64,000 bases of DNA from Pollenia angustigena (lineage: Eukaryota > Arthropoda > Insecta > Diptera > Polleniidae). Positions 12,176 to 22,904 of the stretch are shown here, piece after piece (positions within the stretch are counted from its first letter, which is position 1; every line of letters begins with the position of its first letter). A program made the position numbers and the translations under genes. The stretch covers positions 103,625,802 to 103,689,801 of the forward strand of contig OV884058.1 in assembly GCA_930367215.1 (NCBI GenBank), given 5' to 3'. The notes under the pieces are model-generated. The model saw only the letters and a program-made list of their open reading frames with translations. It was not told where the DNA came from and searched no databases.

Positions 12176-12816
12176 CATATTATCAAAAAGTAATTTCAAT
12201 TTTTGGGAATACAAAATTTTAATTTCAAAAGATTTTGTTATTCGTGCTTAGTTCCCAGTTTTTATTCTTGATAAAAACACTTGAAATTTATTGTTGATGA
12301 AATTAAAATTGTTGTTGATGAAATTAAAATTGTTGTTGATGAAATTAAAATTTTGTATTCCCAAAAATTGAAATTACTTTTTGATAATAAACAGGCAAGT
12401 GCACGGCCTAAAAAAACACTTAATTGACAACATCTTTTGTAAGTTGTTGTTTGTTTTTTATTTTGTTTTTCTTAACCTACTTACAACTACAATTAATGTT
12501 GAGAGAATTGCAACTAATTGTAGTGGGGAGTGTAAGATGAGATAAACCCACTTTTTTATTGTTGATGTATTTTGTTCAAGCTTTGATATTGTTACAAGTA
12601 AAACTGTTGCTATAAGTCTTATACGTTTAACAGTTTTATTTGGTTTAATATCTTTAGTTTGTCTAAAATCTTTATGGATGAAGTTTCCTGATGATCTGGC
12701 CTAAGCAACCAGTGAAATGCATAGGAATAGCTTATCCCATCAACAATAAATTTCAAGTGTTTTTATCAAGAATAAAAACTGGGAACTAAGCACGAATAAC
12801 AAAATCTTTTGAAATT
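12176..12816 (+). mobile_element. short Penelope-like element with hammerhead ribozyme
   Basis: The element is flanked by the 14-bp direct repeat AAATATTTTATATA (12162-12175 and 12817-12830). The left 130 bp is an inverted partial copy of the right terminal unit; both contain the TTCCCAGTTTTTATTCTTGA/TTTTTATCAAGAATAAAAAC segment. The body between them (AACCTACTTACAACTACAAT to GCTTTGATATTGTTACAAGT) is shared with the element at 40121. A tandem GTTGTTGATGAAATTAAAAT repeat lies at 12300-12350. There is no RT or GIY-YIG frame. Confidence 0.7.
12676..12737 (+). ncRNA. type I hammerhead ribozyme motif (copy 1)
   Basis: The core CTGATGA (12688-12694) is followed by stem II (CTGG/CCAG), then GAAA (12714-12717) and a minimal stem III TGCATA. 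Stem I pairs TTTC with GGAA and GGAT with ATCC. Cleavage would follow A12723. The stem III segment has lost two bases compared with the TGCGCATA of the other copies. Confidence 0.7.
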
Positions 12817-13490
12817 AAATATTTTATATATTTTATGATTTTACTTTTTGATCTCATATCTTGAGTACCTCAATTGTTATGTTTATTTTATCTTGAACTA
12901 GATCATCATAATACGGAATTTACTTATAATAGCTAAAGGTAATAATAATTCAAGTTCCGCTTTCAATCTTCAATTAATTTTTGTAGTATTTAAGCATTTA
13001 TTTTACTTACTTTGTAAACAAGTTCCCTCACGTTTGTTTATAAAAGTTTTTTTCATTAATAAAACCAAGTTTACTTTGTATTATTTGTATGGAGCGGGAT
13101 CCCGGGATCCCGGGAAATTTAAAAATTTTTCCCGCTTTCCCGGGAATCGAAAAACTCCGGGAAAAAAAAACTCTAATATTTAGGCAAACGTGATGTACAA
13201 AAAGGGATTTCCCCGAAAAAAAGAGCAAAGTAAAATATACAAACCTGCTAAACAAGCAAAAGAAAGCGAAATAAATAAACAAAACAAGCAAAAAAACTTC
13301 GAGTTATAGAATACAAATTTGAGCATTTGGTTCGAGTTATGGAGAATTTCGAGTTATGGAAGTTCGAGTTACGGAAGGAGAATTGTATGTAGTTTATTGT
13401 TTTAGAGCTACTGCCAATCAAATTGGTTCGAGTAAGAGAAAATTCGAGTTAGAGAAGTTCGAGTTATGGGAGTTAGACTGTAACATATTA

Positions 13491-13994
13491 CAGTAGAATC
13501 CCGAGAACTCGTAATCGCAAGGGACCGGCCATTTCTTACGAATGATAGGGGTTTTCGATTTAGCAGGATTTCGATTTAACGGGGTTAAAATAAAATATAT
13601 ACGAATAAACGGGGGTTTTCAATTTATTTACAAAAACGATACAAAAAAACATAAAAATAAAATATATAAAAATTATTCATGTAACAAACTGATCTTAAGA
13701 AAATAAATCCACACATAAGCCAAAACCCACGCAAAAATAAAATAGTGGTAAACAAAAAATCTTTCTTTCTATGTTTTTGTTGTTTTTATTACGAATTATA
13801 AGTGGTAGTTAGCAAACAATTTCGATTTATAAGAGGTAAAGAAGATTTAATTTGAAAAAAAATTACGAATTAGCGAGGGGCCAAAATGTATGGAAATTTT
13901 ACGAATTTTTTACGATTTTTCAAGGGACCGATAGTTTATTACGAATTATCGGGAATTACGATTTATTGGGGTACGAATTATCGGGATTTGCCTG
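13491..13994. mobile_element. pogo/Tigger-like MITE
   Basis: The termini are CAGTAGAATCCCGAGAACTC and the complement of CAGGCAAATCCCGATAATTC, bordered by TA on both sides (13489-13490, 13995-13996). TACGAATTATCGGG-type motifs repeat near the right end. The 504 bp hold no frame. The terminal form CAG..(G/A)AATCCCGA is typical of pogo/Tigger elements. Confidence 0.75.
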
Positions 13995-14029
13995 TAATAT
14001 AAACCTTTTGCTTCTAAACCGATTTTAAA

Positions 14030-14161
14030 GACGTTTTTTATTAATAAATATCTATAAAAAGCATTTATCTTCTAATTTTCAAAAATCCCGAATCCCGAAA
14101 AATTCCGGGATCCCGCAAAATCCCGGAATCCCGATTGGCCCGGGATTCCGATTGGCATCCC
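14030..14161. mobile_element. truncated CCCGGG-type hAT right end
   Basis: ATCCCGAATCCCGAAAAATT and several further CCCGG motifs end with GGCATCCCTA. The complement is TAGGGATGCC, a hAT-like end. No partner left end or TSD was found, so this is a fragment. Confidence 0.45.
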
Positions 14162-14164
14162 TAG

Positions 14165-14415
14165 TAGAAATGCATTTTCAGCACGTTTTTTGTAAATTTA
14201 TAAATATGTATGTATGTATTAAAACATAAATAAAAACATTCCCAAAAAGTTTTTCGTAGGACTATTGGGGCAAAAAAGTACAAAAGTACACATTGGTACC
14301 AAATTAGTTTTTTTATTTATCATTTCTGACTTAACGCTGCACGTTTGTTTTTATTTACATTTCTCGACTATATGTGTATGTGTGTGTTCGTATTTAACGA
14401 TTGTGTTCTTTTTCA
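14165..14415 (+). repeat. dispersed repeat, inverted partner at 47585-47835
   Basis: About 250 bp, including GCACGTTTTTTGTAAATTTA, AGTTTTTCGTAGGACTATTG and AACGCTGCACGTTTGTTTTT, recurs as reverse complement at about 47585-47835. The ends are not defined by a TSD. An ATGTATGTATGT simple repeat lies within. Confidence 0.6.
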
Positions 14416-14930
14416 AGATTCCCAGCGGGAAAATAAGGAACTGATAACATAAATAACTAAAAAAAATGATGTATTATTTTCGAAGGAATAATAATAATGC
14501 ATTCATGGGAATCGAGAAGGTAATTTTATTGACAAAATAATTATGATTGGATTACCACATATATTCTCCCATTTGCAGAACAAGGAATATTGTTTCTGTT
14601 CGTAAAAATGTTTCGTGTTTTTTCTTCTGTTCGTGTTAATTATTCGTATTTTTTAGAATTATTTAAGTCATTCCCAGTATACATTTAAATAATTTATTAC
14701 AATCCTAGGACATGTTTTGTGTTAAGAATAATGAGTTCTGGAATCAAATATTATACAAGATATGTATTACTTTCTCGATTCCTATTAATTCCATTTTCCC
14801 GCTGGGGAACTAGTTTTATAAATTATAATTTTCCATTTATTAAGAAAAAAAATGCCTTTTTAAACGATATACATACATGCATACATATAACTGTTAGGAT
14901 CTAAAAATTCTTAAAGTGTACCGTCTCAAT

Positions 14931-15470
14931 CAGTGTTCAAAAATAAACAGTACATTATTTAACGTTCGGCTCACGCACCCAGGAACGATATCTATTTTTT
15001 TAGTGATTGTGTAGACATACACAACCCTTAATACCGTTCGTAACTATTTTCAAGAAAGAACCGAACATTATATAATATTCGGTTCTTCGTTAAAAAACAG
15101 AACAATTGTAGTGATACTGTAGACAAACATTATATTTTAATGTTCTATAATGTTTTTTTCGTGTGTGAATTTTGTTTTTGTAAAAAATGTTTGGTTTTTT
15201 TTACCAGCCAAAAGGGACGAACATTAACGAGCCGAACCGAACACATTGAAGTTTGTGGATTTTCAAAAGAAACCGAACGGAATTAAATGTTCACATCTTT
15301 TGTTGAGTTTGATAAAAACAGTAATGTTTTTGCGTTCGAAAGATGACTAACAGGGAAACGTTATTTTTTTTAATGATTTTCTACACAAACACTATTAGCG
15401 TTTGTGTTTTCCACAAATCTACCGAACCGAACATTAAGAAACGATATTTAGTGTTTATTTTCGAACACTG
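14931..15470. mobile_element. hAT-like element (CAGTGTTCAAAAATAAACA)
   Basis: The left end is CAGTGTTCAAAAATAAACAG and the right end is TGTTTATTTTCGAACACTG. The TSD GTCTCAAT is perfect (14923-14930 and 15471-15478). The 540 bp contain repeated CGAACATTA/TAATGTTCGG motifs and no frame. Confidence 0.9.
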
Positions 15471-15478
15471 GTCTCAAT

Positions 15479-16255
15479 AGCAAAATTGTACCAAATTGAT
15501 ATAAACTGTGCCAAAATTTTGTACAATATAAAGTATAATTAAAGAAGTAAAATAGTAAAAAAAAGTAGGCATGTACATACACATTTGAAAAATATTCCAC
15601 TATGAAGAATAAAGCTTCGTTCACAATCAGAGCAACAATTTCGTTTTTTCTTCTATGTATCTTATTTCTTCCCAAAGTATTTCATATATATTCTCCTTTC
15701 ATTTTTCAAACAAAATTGTAACCAAAGTTTTTTTAAAAGCAGACTCAACTTTTTTGTGTGAAATTGTTTTTAACGTTTTTTAACAAAATGTTCCAACAAA
15801 TAATAATAAATACGTAATATTGTTTTAAATAATTTTTTTTTTATGATTATAACGCAATTGACGATGTAAATGGACAATTCTAATGTAAGGAAAATCAAAT
15901 AAACTTGCAGACATTTTGGCAAAAAAAACTTTTGATTTATAACGTGAATATTTTATGGCAGCATTTGGTACAGTTTTTGGTCCTTCCACATTCTTCCGCA
16001 AATGTGGAGAAAATTTTTTAATGTAACAGAGTTTTGATGTTCACTGGAAATCTTATCTTTGCAAGTTATTCTTTTTTTTAAGATTCAATTCAAACTATTG
16101 TGATACTAATATTAAAAAGGATTTAATAAATATGTATGTCAAACTTAAATATGTACGTATATATGGAATATTCTTAAATATATATAAGAAAGTTAAAAAA
16201 CGTTTATTTTGGTTGATTTTTTTTTTTGTAATTTCAAAGTTATAAACATTAGTTA
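15479..16255. other. AT-rich intergenic DNA, nothing recognised
   Basis: There is no gene or paired TIR that I can support. The 75-codon frame at 15448-15675 crosses the hAT boundary and is not credible. Poly-T and poly-A tracts are common. Confidence 0.4.
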
Positions 16256-16289
16256 ATGCTGCCTCCGGAGCTATCCAACAAATTTTAAT

Positions 16290-16520
16290 GAAATTTGAAA
16301 CATGGATGGTGACTATTTATATCGACAAACAAGTAAAATTTTATTTTTTTATTTTGGAACTACATCACAGATTTTACGGAAATTTTTCCCATAGCTGGAT
16401 GACTACTTATATCGACAAATTAGTCAGATATTTTTTGAAAAATGGGGCCACGAGTGGAGGTGGGCGATATTTCTGCCCCTTTGGGACTACCTCAGACATT
16501 TTAAATAAATTTAAAACATA
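16290..16520. repeat. degenerate tandem repeat, about 100-bp unit
   Basis: Two diverged units share GGATG(G/A)(T)GACTA.TTATATCGACAAA followed by a T-rich stretch and then a GG(A/G)ACTAC.TCA(C/G)A motif. These occur near 16305-16375 and 16400-16500. No coding meaning is apparent. Confidence 0.45.
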
Positions 16521-16525
16521 GATAG

Positions 16526-16780
16526 CGTCGGTCACAGGTTGACAACTCTTAACATGTTTTTTTGTACTTTTCAGGAGACAAAAAAAAACGTTATTACTCC
16601 GTTACTAAACCGTGTTGGAAGTAAATAAAAAAACCAAAATTAGTAGGAGATATTTATTGTAAGATGGTGTAAAAATATAAATGAAACGTACTAACATGCA
16701 GAAGGACAGAAACAGTCTTTTTGCATCAAAAACCCGATTCGATTTTTTTGCGAGTTAAGGTTGTCAACCTGTGACCGACG
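16526..16780. mobile_element. MITE with GTCGGTCACAGGTTGACAAC ends
   Basis: A 255-bp element with a near-perfect TIR of about 26 bp. CGTCGGTCACAGGTTGACAA is at the left and its complement ends at 16780. The flanks share ATAG (16522-16525 and 16781-16784). The superfamily is not assigned. Confidence 0.7.
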
Positions 16781-17129
16781 ATAGATTCCTACTAATATGT
16801 ACCATAAACAAATCGTATTCCATTTTTAGGCGTAGTAACACACGCCGGACCATCCGCTGGTTTAAAATATAAATAAACTAAAGACGAAGTTAAATTTGGC
16901 CATAAGAAATATAAAATGGCAACACTGCTAATTACACAGCTAATGCATGGTAAAATCATGGTAGAATAAGTACAAGGTATAGTCATTAGAAATTTTGTTC
17001 TCAACTTCAAAACCCATTTAACGTCAAACAAAAGAAAACATGGAAAGAAAAACTTTAAGAAAGCTTTAAAAATCAAATAAATTAGTTTGACATTAAATGG
17101 GTAAATAATGAAAACTCTCCCTAAAGCTA

Positions 17130-17573
17130 TTATGATACTTGCTATTTTTTGTATTTTTTCTATATTGGAGAACAGTGCAAATATATTTGCATAGGAAAAC
17201 TGACTAAGTGTAAAGAGTATGATTATATCATAAAAAATCTTGAAATGTCAAACAAATATACATGTGTTATCGATAAATAATCTAAGACTGTCAAAAAAAA
17301 TATAAAATTTTTTAACTTAAAATTGACATTTCCAGATTAATTGTTAGCACTGTTGCCAATTTTTTTAGTTTTTGATCGAAAGAAACGGTTTTTAACTTTT
17401 TTTTTTTTGCGATTTTTAGCTTGTATGACGGTTTTTTGTGGGGAATAAACGTGGGCAGTATTGTTTGTTTTGTTTACATTTTATCAAATTGTATTTCTTG
17501 TTCTTTCTCGCATTTGTTGTTTCATTCAGTCAATCCTAAAAAAATCCAATACAAAAAATAGCAAGTATCATAA
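17130..17573 (+). mobile_element. TIR element TTATGATACTTGCTATTTTT, copy 1
   Basis: It has perfect 26-bp TIRs beginning TTATGATACTTGC, with imperfect TIR similarity extending about 8 bp outward (TAAAGCTA and CACCTTA). A second copy of nearly equal length lies in the opposite orientation at 39446-39890. I found no convincing TSD. Short open frames over the right third occur in both copies but show no family and no intact shared start, so I treat them as chance. Confidence 0.75.
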
Positions 17574-18036
17574 CACCTTAACGAGCATACCTGGTACTTA
17601 TTATACTAAACGTAAAATCACCTATCAGGTACGCTTTTTGTGTTTGCCTTTTTCAGGGCTTGTGATAGGACCTGTAAAATGTTGTTTACACACACACATA
17701 CTACATAATACCATAAACAACATTTGACAGATACGATTACAAAACAACAATAAAATACCGTTGTTTTATTATTGTACAATTGTTGTAACTTCTGCTACCT
17801 AGTAAATAATTATTTCATGATCAGAGTTGCCAATTTAGCGCCTTTTGCGCCAGATTTTGCGCTTTTATACATTCGAAAAGTCGCATATTTTCCGCTTAGC
17901 GCTTTTCTGTTAACATTTATTAAAATTTAGATACGCAACATTTTTCGTACTTAAATTTTTATAAATTTAAACCAAGGCACAATAGCCAAAATTTGTTTCC
18001 GTTTTCAAAAACTTTCGATATAAACTTACTTTATAA

Positions 18037-18564
18037 TCACCCCTATCGCAAACAACTACTCCCATGAAAATATTCCCATATTTTTTTATTTCGTATTGTG
18101 AATGATTCCCATAACAAATTTTTTGGGAATGAATTCCCAAATTTAAAAAATTTGGCATCGCCAATGTTAACTCCCGCGAATTTTTTAACTAAATAAATTC
18201 CGAACAAGTGTTGATGTGAACGAGAAGGGAACATGTAAATTTTAATTTGTATTCTAAAGTAGGACTAAATTAAATTAATTTTTCCTTTTATTGAAGGAGT
18301 GTACATAAAAAAATTAAGATAAACAACACTATTCATTATTTATTTTATTATATTTTGATTAGTATTTTATTTTGTATATTTTTATTTTACAATACAAGCA
18401 CTGACAAGTTACTCACAATAGAGACTATTGTTTACAAACCACTGACAAATAATTCACAATAGAAATTTTTACTCCCAAAATATTTGCGATACCGATTTGT
18501 TGGGTATGGGAATTTAGGTTTGATCCCATATATCATATTCCCATAACATTCGCGATAGGGGTGA
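18037..18564. mobile_element. TIR element TCACCCCTATCGC
   Basis: The ends are TCACCCCTATCGCAAAC and TTCGCGATAGGGGTGA, flanked by ATAA (18033-18036 and 18565-18568). The duplicate locus near 35530-35550 reads TTTATATTAACTTTT without the element, which supports an insertion here. CCCATA motifs are repeated inside. No true coding frame is seen. Confidence 0.75.
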
Positions 18565-18971
18565 ATAACTTATGTATCTATAGTACGTATCGCTACTTTA
18601 TTGCAACATAGTCATATCTCAAAAAATCAAAAATTTGAAGTCACTTAAGCAAAACTGCTCCTTCATCCCTTCTCTATATGAAAAACCAAAATCAGTGTTT
18701 TATCTCAAACTGTACCGCAGTTATAGCAAAATATATTTCATTGAATGTGTATAAAAATGTTTATTTTGAAAACTGTAATCGTGGACATTTTTACAAAAAA
18801 ATAAGTTACAAATAAACTTTATAAATGTAATGGACGCTCTTTTTAAATCGTTAATCAATTTTTTGATATCTCGAATATATTAAAAGATTTCGAGCCCTGA
18901 CATTGCCTCATATCTACATTGTTTTGTTTCATTCGTCACTTTTTGTGCTATAAAGTAAAATTTCAATGTAA

Positions 18972-19154
18972 AACTTCATACAGACCATGGTCAGATCTTA
19001 CAATGTTGTCATTAAAATTGCCTAAAAATGTCTTGCAACTTTGTGAACATTGTAAGCTCATTTGGAAGATGTATAAAATTAATGCATCTGGCAATGGCAC
19101 GATTGTCAGAAAAATTACAACATTGTAAGATCTGACCATCGTCTGTACGAAGCT
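18972..19154. mobile_element. Harbinger-like MITE downstream of MADF-BESS copy 1
   Basis: A 183-bp element with TIR about 38 bp long (A(A/G)CTTC(A/G)TACAGAC then GGTCAGATCTTACAATGTTG). It is bordered by TAA (18969-18971 and 19155-19157). The other two duplicates read AATGTAAAAGTAAAAATATT continuously at this point (about 36027 and 48851), so this is an insertion after duplication. Confidence 0.88.
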
Positions 19155-19164
19155 TAAGAGTAAA

Positions 19165-19555
19165 AATATTATTGTTTGCAATTGTTATGCTATATTTTCA
19201 AATCATTTTTATTTCAACTTAATTTGTTCCATAAATCAATGAAAAGAAAACGCCGAATTTTTTTACATAGTATTTATTTATTATTGATTGAATTGGTACT
19301 TTTAAAATTATTTATAGCAAAATATTATAAATTATATATATTATTGTTTGCAATTGTTATGCTATATGTTCTATTCAAAGAATGTAAATCAAAACATATG
19401 TATTTGTATTACAAATCATTTTTATTTCAACTTAATTTGTTCCATAAATCAATGAAAAGAAAACACCTAAATTTTTTACATAGGATTAATTTATTATTGA
19501 TTCAATTGGTACTTTTAAAATTATGTATTTATAGCAAAATATTATACATTATATA
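19165..19555. repeat. local tandem duplication, 3' flank of copy 1
   Basis: The segment ATTATTGTTTGCAATTGTTA through TTTAAAATTATTTATAGCAA occurs twice (about 19168-19340 and 19341-19550). The second carries a small extra insertion. Copies 2 and 3 have a single version. This probably lies in or just past the 3' UTR. A minus-strand AATAAA occurs near 19490. Confidence 0.75.
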
Positions 19556-19585
19556 TCTGCATAAAACAAGGGTTGTGTAATAACA

Positions 19586-21042
19586 TTATGTGAACGAAAT
19601 TTCTAACATTAAATTTGACATTTTTGCACGAAATTTTAATTTTTCTAATTGGGTTAAAGATTTTAATTGTGGCAAAAAGCTGACCAAAAAATTACAATCC
19701 GGATCTTCAAGATCAACAAAAGCACCTATAATTTTATTTTCCATTGGTTCGTTTAATGCATTGGTAAAGCGACTTTCTCTAACAGCTTTAGCAGTTAAAA
19801 GGCTCAACATTACCTCAGTCATCTTAGCACGATATTTTATATTTTGAATTTGGGACATTGAACGCATGTGAGACAAAAAGCTGATCAAGAAATTGCAATC
19901 AGGATCACAAATACCATTAAGTGTTTTTGGGTACTTTTTCTCTTCATTTTCTTCCGGTTCTTCCTTAATGTCAATATTGTCCATTTTATAAGATTGAGAA
20001 GAACCATTCGCATAAAATTCATGAGCATAATTTTGTTCTAGTGAGTTGCTTATAGGTAGAGGGGACGTAACATGGCTGACCAGTTGGCGATTCACAATAT
20101 TACCAGATTCTTCAAACAGCATGTTATCATCGGATGAATCACGATCTACTTGCCGATCATCATCACTAGGCTCTCCTTTAATTTTATTAACCTCTTGGCT
20201 ATTTTTATTATATTTTCTCTCGTTATAGCTGTCATTGCAGAAATTGCCGTAATCGTTTGAATTCGAATTTTGATTCTCAGTCGAAAAATTGCAATTACTG
20301 AGAAAAGTTAAGGCGTCAAAAAATGTAAATTTATGGTAGTTTTTTAAGTTCGTATCGGAAGTACCATTTAATATTTCTCTTGTCATGCGTGCATTAGCCC
20401 TTTCTGTTCTACGAAATTTCGCTTTTAAATTTCTCCATTTACTTAAGCAATATATCACTGTAATGTATAAAAAATCATTTTCTTACAAAAGTACCAAAAA
20501 TACAGTTTTTTATTAAATCTAGCCCTAAAACAATTTTACCATCCAATTCCATTATTTGTGCTACTTCTTTCCACAATACCCTCTTTCTTGCATCTAATGC
20601 TTCCCAATAGTAAGAGCCCCATAAATCAGGCCTTTTTTGAACTTCTGAGATAAAGGAAAATGTATTGATGTCATTTTGTTTTCGTTGACGAAAACTTGCA
20701 TCGTTTTCGAGGAATGTCAAATCCTCGTAGGAATGCAGCCGAGGGCTGTAATCATGTTTAGGATCATAATTTCCCATTTTTTTAGCTAAATTTATTTTCC
20801 TTCTCGCTGAACTATAAGCACAACGTAATGATCTCCATCTAGCTTTGCATGTTGTAACTGTAAACATCTAATTATTAATTTATGATTTTTGGAGTAACAC
20901 CTATTTCTAAGTTACCATGATATCCGAGGCTTTTGGAAACTTCCTTCCAAGAAACACTTCGCTTATATGAATGATACATACCCTGGTATTCCCATATTAA
21001 AGGCCTTTTACGAATTTCGGCAACTAAACGAACCTCGTCCAT
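19586..21042 (-). CDS. MADF-BESS domain protein, copy 1 (3 exons)
   Basis: The exons are 21042-20916, 20857-20540 and 20457-19586. The spliced length is 1317 nt, a 438-residue protein ending TAA. The introns (58 and 82 bp) have GTAACTTAG...TTTACAG and GTAAAATTG...ATTACAG ends, both phase 1. MADF1 covers residues about 5-95 (EIRKRPLIWEYQ, then VSWKEV, then CKARWRSLRCAY). MADF2 covers about 110-200 (EVQKRPDLW, VLWKEVAQ, CLSKWRNLKAKF). An acidic, Asn/Ser-rich linker holds DIKEEPEE, a SUMO-type site. Two BESS motifs follow at about 333-369 (DPDCNFLISFL) and 400-436 (DPDCNFLVSFL). The family comprises DNA-binding transcription or chromatin factors such as Adf-1 and Stonewall. The ATG was chosen because it is the first in frame and is conserved in all copies. 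The targets are unknown. Confidence 0.85.
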
Positions 21043-21380
21043 TGTTTTTAAAGGCTCTCGCAATACTAAACCATAACTTTCGTTTAACAAAACAGATTGG
21101 AACAAGCAGGGAGATTGGCTACAACGAAAACTCTCTTAAAACAAAAAATGCTCTCTTAACTTTTAGCATAACAAAAGAAAATCGATTTCCTACAAAATCA
21201 GTGTTGCCGTTGAAAATTCTCAAAAAGGGGTACAAAGAGGGGATTTTCCAAAAAAAGGTCATAAAAAGAGTATTTTATAGAAAGTTTTTTATGAGCAGTA
21301 TTAACTAACAAAGGGGTCGCAAAAAAGTATTTAAAAGAAAAAAAAAATTTTACCAAGAATTTAAATAAATTAAATAAATA
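21043..21380 (-). promoter_or_regulatory. shared 5' flank of MADF-BESS copy 1
   Basis: The 5' flank is conserved in all three copies. An open frame continues upstream of the ATG for about 20 codons without an earlier ATG. About 160 bp upstream is CAGTGTTGCCGTTG, a hAT-like terminus present in every copy (21200, 37911, 50674), so the promoter probably sits against or within an old transposon end. No clear TATA box was identified. Confidence 0.4.
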
Positions 21381-21746
21381 CAAAACAGAAAAAGTGTTGC
21401 TAATAAAAAAAAATATTTAAAGAATGAGTGCTTAAAAACAATTTTTTTTTATTTGTTTAACAGAAAAGAATCGGCTTGAAACAAGAAAATTAATTCGGCT
21501 CAACACCAAATTGATATTTTTTTAATTTTTAAGTATTCTTGAAAAAAGTTCTATAGGAACATGTTGTTCGCGCCAACGCTCCTAGTTGAGGAGTTTTAGG
21601 TCGTAAATGTGGCAAAATATTTTATCCATATCTATTTAGGTAAAAAATGGACCTATAAAATACTGAAGTCATTTGAAAAATCTTCAAAATGTGTTTTACA
21701 TGGCGTTCAAAGGATGCCGATTTTCCATTTAAGAGGTAATATTATA

Positions 21747-22231
21747 TAAGGCTTGCCAGATCCAATTTGCCAAAAAGCTTGACATTGGCAAAAAAAAAAA
21801 AAAAATTATTTTGAAAAAAAACTTGACACTTATACTATTGTTTTTTTATTTAATTTTTATAATTTGTTTCATAAAAATTATTAGAATACAAACAAAAATA
21901 TCATAAAAAGTAAAAATAACAAAAAATATTCACTTAAATGTACGTATTGCAAATCAGCTGTTCAATGATGTCAATTTACTAGTATTGAGTAATGAATTAA
22001 TATATAATAAAAATAATATAATAATAATAATAAAGTAATAATAATAAAAATATGGGATTTAAATTTTTTTAGATATATAACCTTACTTTTTTTTAAAGTA
22101 TTATTACAAAGATAGAAACATTTGAGATTAAAAAAATTAACTTATAAAAAAACTTGACAAATCACTTTTTCACTTGACACGCATTAAAAAACTTGAAAAT
22201 CAGGCCAAATCAGGCCCGTCTGGCAACCCTA
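21747..22231. mobile_element. hAT-like element (TAAGGCTTGCCAG / TAGGGTTGCCAG)
   Basis: The left end is TAAGGCTTGCCAGATCC and the right end is GTCTGGCAACCCTA. Both sides carry the AT-rich repeat ATATTATA, so the exact boundary is ambiguous by one base. Inside are AAAACTTGACA repeats near both ends and (TAA)n-like sequence at 22005-22045. No frame is seen. Confidence 0.7.
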
Positions 22232-22900
22232 TATTATATATTCATACTCCGTGGCTTACATTTTTTTTTTTTTTCACAAAATTGGCTTTATCTTTAATTT
22301 ATGTAGATAATTATTTATTTAACCCTTAGATATTTGCTTAATAAACTTTTTCAGCCTTGCGGAACACTTAATTAATTAATTATGTACATATTCAATAATT
22401 AAATATGTAACAAACACATATATTTTTACTCAAACTTATAAATAAATTGAGAAATTTTCCAAAATAAAATATTTGAAAGCTTTATAGGTATAAAATTCTA
22501 TATGATGGAGTTACTAAAAATATGATTTATAAAATCATAAACTATTCTTCCCTAAACATAGTCCTTTGAATTGTATTTCAAGAACAATTTGTGTGAAAAT
22601 TTTGCCTCAAAACAAATTTAAAACTTATTTAATTTTTTATGAATACGGCAGGTTATGTTTTTTATAAATATATTAACAAAATTTTAAGTTTTGTAGAACA
22701 TCTTTCAAGAAATATTTATTTTTGAAATTTGCTCTTAACGGAATTTTTAATACATCATGTGAAAGATATTTTGAAGTAGTTTCTAGTAATACCAGTGTAC
22801 TTCTTTGATCCAGTTTTCACCTAAAATGAAGTTGTTGAGTATCACTTGCGAAGAAGTAAAGTTTAATGCAGGCATTTCCAAAAATTTTTTGGTTGTGTAG
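22231..22900. other. AT-rich spacer, nothing recognised
   Basis: Poly-T lies at 22262-22273, and ATTAATTAATTATG and related simple sequence nearby. The 83-codon minus frame at 22783-23034 extends into the fold-back repeat and is not supported. Confidence 0.4.
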
Positions 22901-22904
22901 TAGT

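Larger units (their letters stand above)
11380..13175. mobile_element. hAT element with CCCGGG-rich ends, copy 1
   Basis: It starts TAGGGTTTTTTCCCGGGAAT and ends AAAAAAAAACTCTA. A perfect 8-bp TSD, ATATTTAG, is at 11372-11379 and 13176-13183. Both ends are packed with CCCGGGA motifs (11390-11430 and 13095-13160). No transposase is recognised. The Penelope-like ribozyme element 12176-12816 is nested inside. Related CCCGGG-ended elements are at 42709, 52581-53549 and 63944. Confidence 0.88.
11040..13480 (-). mobile_element. pogo-like element, 5' part, interrupted by a hAT
   Basis: The 5' end on the minus strand is at 13480: GTTAGACTG followed by TA, whose complement is CAGTCTAACTCCCATAACTC, a Tigger-like terminus. 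Repeated TCGAGTTA motifs fill 13297-13470. The transposase start at about 11340 is reached only after skipping the hAT at 11380-13175. No 3' end was found below 11040. Confidence 0.6.
17977..21370 (-). repeat. duplication unit 1 (with MADF-BESS gene)
   Basis: From CCAAAATTTGTTTCCGTTTT at 17977 through the gene to about 21370 the sequence matches 35500-38080. From about 19158 it also matches 48850-50870. Similarity outside the exons is high, with small indels and lineage-specific MITEs, indicating fairly recent segmental duplication rather than retroposition, since introns are kept. Confidence 0.8.

Noticed and set aside
15479..16255. tRNA or other structured host RNA genes
   Set aside because: No A/B-box pair with a cloverleaf could be seen here or in the other unassigned stretches.
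17461..17727. 88-codon frame, partly repeated at 39396-39584
   Set aside because: It crosses the boundary of the TIR element and the shared part has different starts and flanks; hydrophobic T-rich composition, no family.
19590..19847. Plus-strand frame opposite exon 3 (also 49084-49341)
   Set aside because: Antisense shadow of the conserved BESS-coding exon.
19586..21042. MADF-BESS gene as the accessory ORF of a Harbinger transposon
   Set aside because: No Harbinger transposase, TIR or TSD surrounds the gene, and the double MADF/double BESS layout fits a host regulator.
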